Of a stretch of 64,000 nt of DNA, positions 57,768-64,000 are shown piece after piece. The number at the start of each line of letters is the position of its first letter. Position 1 is the first letter of the stretch. Source of the stretch: Acinetobacter pittii ANC 4050 (GTDB taxonomy: Bacteria; Pseudomonadota; Gammaproteobacteria; Pseudomonadales; Moraxellaceae); contig NZ_KB976987.1 in the NCBI RefSeq assembly GCF_000399685.1, forward strand, positions 3,391,943 to 3,455,942, read 5' to 3'. The translations under genes and the position numbers were made by a program. The notes beneath the pieces were generated by a model. The model ran no database searches and had not been told where the DNA came from. It worked only from the letters and a program-made list of their open reading frames with translations.

Positions 57768-59837
57768 TTAGCCTTGCAACACACTCACATCAGCCACAGC
57801 AGTAAACAAGTTACGTAACTGAGCCAATAAACGTAAACGGTTTGCTTTCAGGTCAGCGTCATCTGCCATAACCATTACACCATCAAAGAATGCATCAATC
57901 GGCGCACGAAGTGCTGCAAGCTTAGAAAGGGCAGCAGTGTAGTCTTTTGCTGCAAGTAATGGTTCAACCACAGGTGTCACTGCTTGAAGCTCAGCAAATA
58001 ATGCTTTTTCAGCATCTTCAACCAAGTTCGCTTCAACTACAGAGCCTTCTGGTGCAGCTTCTTTTGCAAGAATGTTAGCAACACGTTTGTTTGCAGCCGC
58101 AAGTGCAGCCGCTTCAGGTAATGTGCGGAAGTGGTTTACTGCATTTACGCGCTTGTCAAAATCAAGTGGAGACTTTGGTGCAAGTGCTTGAACAGCCTGA
58201 AGTACGTCAACAGCAACACCTTGGTCTTCATACTTAGCGCGGTAACGACCTTCCAAGAATGCAACAGCATCAGCGCGAGTTTTGTCATGATCTTTAACAA
58301 TGTCGCCATAACCTTGAAGTGCAAGATTCACTAACTCTTCAATCGTTACATCTAATTCATTTTCAATGATTAAGCGTAAGATACCAATTGCTGAACGGCG
58401 AAGAGCAAACGGGTCTTTAGAACCTGTAGGCGCTTGTCCAATACCGAAAATACCAACTAGGGTATCTAAACGGTCAGCAAGGGCAATCGTTGTACCTGTT
58501 TTGGTTTTTGGTAAAACATCACCAGCAAATTTTGGTAAATATTGCTCACCTAAAGCTTCTGAAACTTCAGTATTCTCGCCTTCAATACGCGCATAGTAAG
58601 TACCCGCAATACCTTGAAGTTCTGGGAATTCACCCACAAGTTCAGAGGTTAAGTCGCATTTAGCAAGTAATGCAGCTTTTTCAGCATCGGCTGGGTTTGC
58701 ACCAGTGATTGGAGACAATGCAACTGCAAGTTTTGCAATACGTGTTGATTTGTCCCAAAGCGTACCGAGTTGTGCTTGGAATACCATGTTTGCTAGTTTT
58801 TCTTTACGAGATGCAAGCGGTTGCTTTTGATCTTGCAAGAAGAAGAACTCAGCATCTGACAAACGAGGGCGAACAACTTTTTCGTTACCTTCAATAATTT
58901 GAGTCGGATCTTTAGACTCAATGTTTGAAACAGTAATGAAGTAAGGCTGTAATTTACCTTCCGCGTTGATCAAACAGAAATACTTCTGGTTGTCTTGCAT
59001 TGTTGTAATAAGAGCTTCTTGAGGAACAGCAAGGAAGCGCTCTTCAAAGTTTGCACGTAAAGCCACAGGCCATTCAACGAGGCTTGTTACTTCGTCAAGT
59101 AAGTCAGCTGGAACAATTGCAGTTGCGTTCACTTCATCAGCTAACTTTTTCACTTGTTCTTGAATGGTTGCTTGACGCTTTTCAAAGTTAGCAACGACGT
59201 AAGCTTTTTCTAAAGCGGCTAAGTAGTCATTTGCATGCGCTAACGTCACAGCTTCAGGTGCATGGAAGCGGTGACCATAAGTCACATTGCCAGCTTTATG
59301 ATCTTGAATAGTCGAATCAATAATTTGGTCATCTTTGAGTAAAAGAACCCATTTAACTGGACGTACAAACTCGGTGCGGCTTGCAGCAGAACGCATACGC
59401 TTAGCAATTGGTAAATTGTCTAATGCTGTTTGTAAAATCTGTGGAAGTAAAGCGTCAAGGCTTTGACCTTTTACCTCTTTTAAATAGCAAACTTTTTCAA
59501 CTTTACCTGCTTGGAAAGTAGAAAGCTGATCAACTGTAATCCCTTGACCACGCATAAAGCCTTCAAGTGCTTTAGTCGGTTTACCTTCTGCATCATAAGC
59601 CGCTTGAACAGCAGGGCCGTCAAAACGCTTTTGTGTGTCCGCTTGAGCAGCATCGATATCTACAATTTTAAGTGCTAAACGACGTGGTGCTGCATAAGCT
59701 TCAATAGATGCAAAATTTAAACCTGCATCTTTTAAACCTTTTTCAGTTTCTGCCTGTAAAGCATCACGTAAAGTTTTTAAGCTTTTTGGTGGAAGCTCTT
59801 CACAGCCAAGTTCGAATAAAACAGTATGTTTGCTCAT
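57768..59837 (-). CDS. glyS: Glycyl-tRNA synthetase beta subunit
   Basis: The 689-residue beta subunit of the alpha2beta2 enzyme, needed for tRNA(Gly) charging. It begins with [18 protein letters not shown] and has an intact NSHD-type region ([27 protein letters not shown]-like) and [18 protein letters not shown]. The C-terminal anticodon-binding-type domain ends ADVSVLQG. Its ATG overlaps the glyQ stop (TAATG). The 3' end is the boundary of the accessory insertion. Confidence 0.97.
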   Translation of the reverse strand: MSKHTVLFELGCEELPPKSLKTLRDALQAETEKGLKDAGLNFASIEAYAAPRRLALKIVDIDAAQADTQKRFDGPAVQAAYDAEGKPTKALEGFMRGQGITVDQLSTFQAGKVEKVCYLKEVKGQSLDALLPQILQTALDNLPIAKRMRSAASRTEFVRPVKWVLLLKDDQIIDSTIQDHKAGNVTYGHRFHAPEAVTLAHANDYLAALEKAYVVANFEKRQATIQEQVKKLADEVNATAIVPADLLDEVTSLVEWPVALRANFEERFLAVPQEALITTMQDNQKYFCLINAEGKLQPYFITVSNIESKDPTQIIEGNEKVVRPRLSDAEFFFLQDQKQPLASRKEKLANMVFQAQLGTLWDKSTRIAKLAVALSPITGANPADAEKAALLAKCDLTSELVGEFPELQGIAGTYYARIEGENTEVSEALGEQYLPKFAGDVLPKTKTGTTIALADRLDTLVGIFGIGQAPTGSKDPFALRRSAIGILRLIIENELDVTIEELVNLALQGYGDIVKDHDKTRADAVAFLEGRYRAKYEDQGVAVDVLQAVQALAPKSPLDFDKRVNAVNHFRTLPEAAALAAANKRVANILAKEAAPEGSVVEANLVEDAEKALFAELQAVTPVVEPLLAAKDYTAALSKLAALRAPIDAFFDGVMVMADDADLKANRLRLLAQLRNLFTAVADVSVLQG

Positions 59838-60814
59838 TAGTTTTTCTCCGCCTTTGCTGCTTCACTTTCAGCTTGTGCTTTTAACTGTGCCAATACTTCA
59901 TCACGTAAATGTGGTTCTGCCATTGGGAAGCCAAGTTCTGCACGCGCTTGTACATAACTTTGTGCAATAGCACGCGCTAAAGTACGTACACGTAAAATGT
60001 AGCGTTGACGCTCAGTCACAGAAATTGCGCCACGTGCATCAAGCAAGTTAAAGGTATGAGACGCTTTAACCACTTGCTCATAAGCAGGAAGAGAAAGTTT
60101 TGCTTCAATTAAACGGTTTGCTTCTGATTCGTAAAAATCAAAGAGTTCAAATAGTTTTTCAACTGGAGCGTATTCAAAGTTGTAAGTCGATTGCTCAACT
60201 TCATTTTGATGGAATACGTCGCCGTAAGTTACCGTACCGAATTGGCCTTTTGTCCACACAAGGTCATAAACCGAGTCAACACCTTGAAGGTACATGGCAA
60301 GACGTTCTAAACCGTAAGTGATTTCACCTGTTACTGGGTAACATTCAACACCACCGACTTGCTGGAAGTAAGTGAACTGAGTTACTTCCATACCGTTAAG
60401 CCAAACTTCCCAACCTAAGCCCCACGCACCTAGCGTCGGAGATTCCCAGTTGTCTTCTACGAAACGAATGTCGTGAGTAAGCGTATCAATCCCGATTGCT
60501 TTTAAAGAATCAAGATAAAGCTGTTGGATGTTGTCTGGGTTTGGCTTAAGTACCACTTGGAATTGGTAGTAATGTTGCAAACGGTTCGGGTTTTCACCAT
60601 AGCGGCCATCTTTTGGACGACGTGAAGGTTGAACGTATGCAGCATTCCAAGTTTCAGGCCCTAAAGCGCGTAAGAATGTTGCGGTGTGGAATGTTCCAGC
60701 GCCCATTTCCATGTCGTACGGTTGTAGTACGACGCAGCCTTGTTCGGCCCAATAGTTTTGTAGGGCAAGAATTAAACCCTGAAATGTATCAATATGCGAT
60801 ATAGCACGACTCAT
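59837..60814 (-). CDS. glyQ: Glycyl-tRNA synthetase alpha subunit
   Basis: The 325-residue catalytic subunit makes glycyl-adenylate. It has [40 protein letters not shown], the class II motif 2 region [20 protein letters not shown] and QFQVVLKP. The ATG at 60814 is chosen to match the family; the in-frame start at 60838 adds eight residues. It precedes glyS in the standard operon. Confidence 0.98.
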   Translation of the reverse strand: MSRAISHIDTFQGLILALQNYWAEQGCVVLQPYDMEMGAGTFHTATFLRALGPETWNAAYVQPSRRPKDGRYGENPNRLQHYYQFQVVLKPNPDNIQQLYLDSLKAIGIDTLTHDIRFVEDNWESPTLGAWGLGWEVWLNGMEVTQFTYFQQVGGVECYPVTGEITYGLERLAMYLQGVDSVYDLVWTKGQFGTVTYGDVFHQNEVEQSTYNFEYAPVEKLFELFDFYESEANRLIEAKLSLPAYEQVVKASHTFNLLDARGAISVTERQRYILRVRTLARAIAQSYVQARAELGFPMAEPHLRDEVLAQLKAQAESEAAKAEKN

Positions 60815-60894
60815 GGTGCATCCACTGGAATCAAACAAAAATTGTGGTTAAGTATAAGGATTTTGGTGGTGAGTGGCAAAGGCTAGTTGGGGAA

Positions 60895-61413
60895 TTACGT
60901 CCCGTTTTTTAAATGCTGTTTGAGATCTGCTCTGAGTAGTAATATCCAATAGATGACAGCATAGATCAACGAAAATGGACCTAATACATAGAAGAATTCA
61001 ATCACAAAGAATTCAAACTGTTCTAGTGGTGCGAATATCAACATAAGTAAGGTTGGAATGACGTACGTAAGAAACAGCGCGCTTAGAATGACGGTAAAAA
61101 AATTAATACGATGATACCTATGTAATTTAAGTTGAACAAAAATGACAGGAAAAAATACGAAGATGTAGTAGATAATGAGTAAGAATCCAATAAATAATCC
61201 GAATTGAAAGATGAAGTTAAAATCAGGCAGTTCAAATCTAATAATGTTGGGGTAAAACATAAAAATAAGAAAAAAGACATAAATAGTGATGGAAGCATAG
61301 AGAGGTGTAGTCAATGACAAACATCTCCAAATTTGATCTTCATTTACATTTAAATTACGAATGAGAAGTTTAAAAAAAGAAAAAATGGGATTCAGCATTG
61401 GTGTTGTACCCAT
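60895..61413 (-). CDS. Hypothetical four-helix membrane protein
   Basis: The 172-residue protein has about four hydrophobic segments (around 38-55, 66-95, 103-125 and 140-162) rich in Phe, Ile and Leu. A short polar N terminus and a basic tail (RADLKQHLKNG) flank them. No family was recognised, but Yip1-like four-helix proteins look broadly similar. The start is uncertain (61413 or 61398) because no ribosome site is visible. Confidence 0.6.
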   Translation of the reverse strand: MGTTPMLNPIFSFFKLLIRNLNVNEDQIWRCLSLTTPLYASITIYVFFLIFMFYPNIIRFELPDFNFIFQFGLFIGFLLIIYYIFVFFPVIFVQLKLHRYHRINFFTVILSALFLTYVIPTLLMLIFAPLEQFEFFVIEFFYVLGPFSLIYAVIYWILLLRADLKQHLKNGT

Positions 61414-61585
61414 ACAAAAAAGCGAACCTCTTTTTATATCACAGCTTATCTGCTCAATTGCGATATTCCGTTTTATTTTTCGGGGATTGTCACGTCATCT
61501 CATGACGCTGAGCGTACTTCACTGGATTAAATTTAAGAATGCAAAATGATATTTTTTAAACGATGCCATAAATGAGTCGTTTGAT

Positions 61586-62848
61586 ATGTCTGATCGCATT
61601 CGAGAAAAACTACAGATTCTTGCTGATGCTGCTAAATATGATGTGTCTTGTTCATCAAGTGGCAGTGACCGTAAAAATAAAGATAAAGGTCTAGGGGATG
61701 CCAGTCATTCGGGTATTTGCCATAGCTATACCGAAGATGGCCGCTGTGTATCTCTCTTAAAAATTCTATTTAGTAATGTGTGTATTTTTGATTGCGCCTA
61801 TTGCGTTTCACGTCGTTCTAACGACGTCCAGCGTGCGGCATTTACGGTGCAAGAGGTCGTAGACTTAACCATTAATTTTTATCGCCGTAATTATATTGAA
61901 GGCTTGTTTTTAAGCTCAGGCATTTTTAAATCGGCCGATCATACGATGGAACGCATGCTTCAAGTGGTGAAGAAGTTACGTCTTGAAGAAAATTTTAATG
62001 GCTATATTCATTTAAAAACTATTCCAGGGGCATCGCCTGAACTGATTCATGAAGCAGGTTTATATGCTGACCGGATGAGTATTAATTTAGAGATGCCAAC
62101 CGAGGTAGGGCTAAAAACTTTTGCACCAGAAAAATCACATGAGGAAGTGCAAAAAGATTTAGGTTTGGTCCGTGACCGACTCATTCAGCTTAAAGATGAA
62201 CGCCAAATCATTAAGCATGTACCGAAATATGTACCCGCAGGGCAAACTACTCAAATGGTAGTGGGAGCACATCAAGAGTCAGACCAAGATGTCTTGTTTA
62301 TGGCAGACAAGCACTATAAAGAATTTAAACTTAAACGCGTCTATTTCTCGGGTTATATCCCAATTAATACTGAAAATAATTACTTGCCAGCAGTGGGTTC
62401 TGCACCGCCATTATTGCGGGAAAACCGACTTTACCAAAGTGATTGGCTGATGCGTTTTTACGGTTTTGAAGTCAATGAAATCGTCAATGAAAAATTCCCA
62501 AACTTAGACCTTGATGTTGACCCGAAATTAAGCTGGGCTTTGAGGCATCCCGAACAGTTTCCAGTAGATTTAAACCGTGCCGATTATCAGATGATTTTGC
62601 GTGTACCAGGCATTGGTGTGAAATCGGCGAAGAAAATTGTGCAAGCTCGCCGTTTTGGAAAAATCCATATCGATTTACTTAAGAAACTAGGCGTGGCTTA
62701 CCAACGTGCAAAATTCTTTATTCGCTGTGAAGACAGTCCAAAATTCCAAAAAGAGTTATCTTCAAGTTTTATTCGGCAGCAGATTTTAACGCAGGGTTCC
62801 TCGAAATATGTGCAGCAACTCTCGCCACAATTAAGCCTTGGGTTTTAG
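61586..62848 (+). CDS. Putative DNA modification/repair radical-SAM protein
   Basis: The 420-residue protein has the radical-SAM cluster motif CIFDCAYCV (C-x3-C-x2-C) near residues 68-76. Family features are GDASHSGICHSYTEDGRC upstream, LFLSSGIFKSADHTMERM and the helix-hairpin-helix-like RVPGIGVKSAKKIVQAR near residue 340. This matches a family described as putative DNA modification/repair radical-SAM enzymes. It is paired with the next gene two bases downstream, a partner found with it in other bacteria. The reaction is unknown. Confidence 0.87.
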   Translation: MSDRIREKLQILADAAKYDVSCSSSGSDRKNKDKGLGDASHSGICHSYTEDGRCVSLLKILFSNVCIFDCAYCVSRRSNDVQRAAFTVQEVVDLTINFYRRNYIEGLFLSSGIFKSADHTMERMLQVVKKLRLEENFNGYIHLKTIPGASPELIHEAGLYADRMSINLEMPTEVGLKTFAPEKSHEEVQKDLGLVRDRLIQLKDERQIIKHVPKYVPAGQTTQMVVGAHQESDQDVLFMADKHYKEFKLKRVYFSGYIPINTENNYLPAVGSAPPLLRENRLYQSDWLMRFYGFEVNEIVNEKFPNLDLDVDPKLSWALRHPEQFPVDLNRADYQMILRVPGIGVKSAKKIVQARRFGKIHIDLLKKLGVAYQRAKFFIRCEDSPKFQKELSSSFIRQQILTQGSSKYVQQLSPQLSLGF

Positions 62849-62850
62849 TC

Positions 62851-63648
62851 ATGTTTAATGATGAAGTAGCTTACTATTTTGATGGTTCAATGGTTGGGCT
62901 GCTGAGCTGTGTGTTTCGTGCATTTCAATTTAAAGAATTGCAGGTCAGACTTTGTTTGAATGATGCGGCTCAACATGGCTTATTTGCTGATAAAATTGAG
63001 GTTTCAAATAACGAGCAACATGCCGAGCGTGTTTGGTCTGCCCTGCAAAAAAAGCTTTCATCTTCTTCATTAAAACAATTCTATTTTGCCTCTTTATCTG
63101 AATCTTTAGATGCCTATCAACATTTATTTAATTACTGTATTTATGTGTTTACTAGTCATTTTTCTGTAGAAAAAGATTATTCAAATCCTAGTGTTTTAGC
63201 GATTGCACAGTGGACGAAAAAGGTCGGACGAGAGAAGCATCGAATGGAAGCTTTTATTCGTTTTAAGAAAACTAAAGATGAGCTTTTTTTAAGTTTGGTA
63301 CGTCCCGATTTTAATGTTTTGCCGCTTATTCAGCCCCATTTTAAACGGCGTTACCAAGATCAGCGTTGGCTGATTTATGATGAGAAACGTAAGTTCGGGC
63401 TATACTATGATTTACAAGAAATACATGAAGTTTCACTCGAGGCTTCTGAAGTTGACCGTAATTTAAAAAATGGAATGAGTCAAAGCTTTCAGCTTGAGCT
63501 TGATGAGCAGGAAGTTTTATATGACCAGCTTTGGAAAGATTATTTTAAGAGCGTGAATATTACTGAACGCCAAAATATAAAGCTCCATGTGCAATATTTA
63601 CCTAAACGCTACTGGCGTTATTTAAATGAAAAATTGATGGAATATTAA
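62851..63648 (+). CDS. Putative DNA metabolism protein (DUF4130-type)
   Basis: The 265-residue protein starts MFNDEVAYYFDGSMVGLLSC and contains TKKVGREKHRMEAFIRFKKT and LVRPDFNVLPLIQPHFKRRY followed by WLIYDEKRKFGLYY. These are typical of the family that always accompanies the radical-SAM repair protein; the central domain looks uracil-DNA-glycosylase-linked in relatives, from memory. It lies two bases after its partner, so translational coupling is likely. The function is unproven. Confidence 0.84.
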   Translation: MFNDEVAYYFDGSMVGLLSCVFRAFQFKELQVRLCLNDAAQHGLFADKIEVSNNEQHAERVWSALQKKLSSSSLKQFYFASLSESLDAYQHLFNYCIYVFTSHFSVEKDYSNPSVLAIAQWTKKVGREKHRMEAFIRFKKTKDELFLSLVRPDFNVLPLIQPHFKRRYQDQRWLIYDEKRKFGLYYDLQEIHEVSLEASEVDRNLKNGMSQSFQLELDEQEVLYDQLWKDYFKSVNITERQNIKLHVQYLPKRYWRYLNEKLMEY

Positions 63649-63780
63649 AGTTTTAAAATCATAAAAAATAATTCAGCAGGTTTTCTTATTATTCAAAGAT
63701 ATAATTTAAATGCATTTTATGTGGCTTTGGGCGTATACTTTTGCCCGTTATAAATGACGGCATATCCCTAAAGGTGTACT

Positions 63781-64000
63781 GTGAGTGTTATACAGCGACA
63801 ATGGTTACAGATTTTAAAACCAAATTTTAAGGTTTTACCTTTAAAAGAACGGTTACTTTGCGGTATTGGAGCGTTGTGTGGTTTAGCAATTTCTTCGCTA
63901 ATTAGCTGGTATGTTCTAGGGGGGATTAATGCATGGTACATCGCTCCAATGGGTGCCTCATCTGTTCTATTGTTTGCTGTACCGACCAGTCCCTTGGCTC
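63781..64000 (+). CDS. HPP-family membrane protein, N-terminal part (cut by window end)
   Basis: The visible 73 residues start at a GTG (63781) preceded by AAAGGTG. They show a membrane segment (LCGIGALCGLAISSLISWYVLG) and the HPP-type sequence WYIAPMGASSVLLFAVPTSPLA. HPP proteins are integral membrane proteins, some with CBS domains, linked to nitrite transport in cyanobacteria and plants. Only the first part is in the window. Confidence 0.82.
   Translation, partial: MSVIQRQWLQILKPNFKVLPLKERLLCGIGALCGLAISSLISWYVLGGINAWYIAPMGASSVLLFAVPTSPLA

Overview
This looks like a chromosomal segment of an Acinetobacter species, most probably the calcoaceticus-baumannii complex. The evidence is the low-GC housekeeping sequence, a CraA/MdfA-type drug exporter, the lipase-foldase gene order (foldase first), a SpoT with a decayed synthetase domain, and the minor-pilin operon next to rpsP-rimM-trmD-rplS. 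The species cannot be assigned by reading alone. The window starts inside bacterioferritin and ends inside an HPP-family membrane protein.

Layout: (0-5.7 kb) iron storage (bfr, bfd with a Fur box), ridA, spoT, rpoZ, gmk, and divergent ispH. (5.8-13.5 kb) a type IV pilus operon, fimU-pilV-pilW-pilX-pilY1 plus two PilE-like pilins, with overlapping stop/start codons. (13.6-15.8 kb) rpsP-rimM-trmD-rplS. (15.9-18 kb) secreted lipase and its foldase. (18-27.5 kb) truB, a TauE-type exporter, a hemerythrin, two tandem EamA exporters, serA divergent from a D-2-hydroxyglutarate dehydrogenase-like flavoprotein, and a quinone-redox pair (mdaB, ygiN) flanked by two paralogous small lipoproteins. (27.5-38.2 kb) craA behind a long structured leader, a FUSC protein, sodC, an AI-2E-family protein, an orphan ParA, a membrane-anchored nuclease-like protein and several uncharacterised proteins. 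(38.6-48.6 kb) arginine/glutamate catabolism: permease, gdhA, astCADBE. (48.6-52.8 kb) a secreted stress-type locus with two hydrophilic LEA-like proteins around a subtilase and lipoproteins. (52.9-55.2 kb) LysR/EamA/YciI. (55.2-57.7 kb) a low-GC accessory insertion at the 3' end of glyS. (57.8-64 kb) glyQS, a radical-SAM/DNA-metabolism pair, and HPP.

The most notable structure is the insertion downstream of glyS. A P-loop ATPase gene and a small membrane-protein gene are separated by a second, diverged copy of the glyS terminator plus the last glyS codons. The copies match at 70 of 83 positions without gaps, and the changes in the last conserved codons are synonymous. This points to layered acquisition at glyS, with the foreign glyS tail marking an older boundary. 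Other notable items are the craA leader (promoter, hairpins and a 17-codon upstream ORF), the hydrophilin/protease locus, the serA-D2HGDH pairing and the degenerate SpoT synthetase. No tRNA, rRNA, CRISPR array, insertion sequence or prophage was seen.
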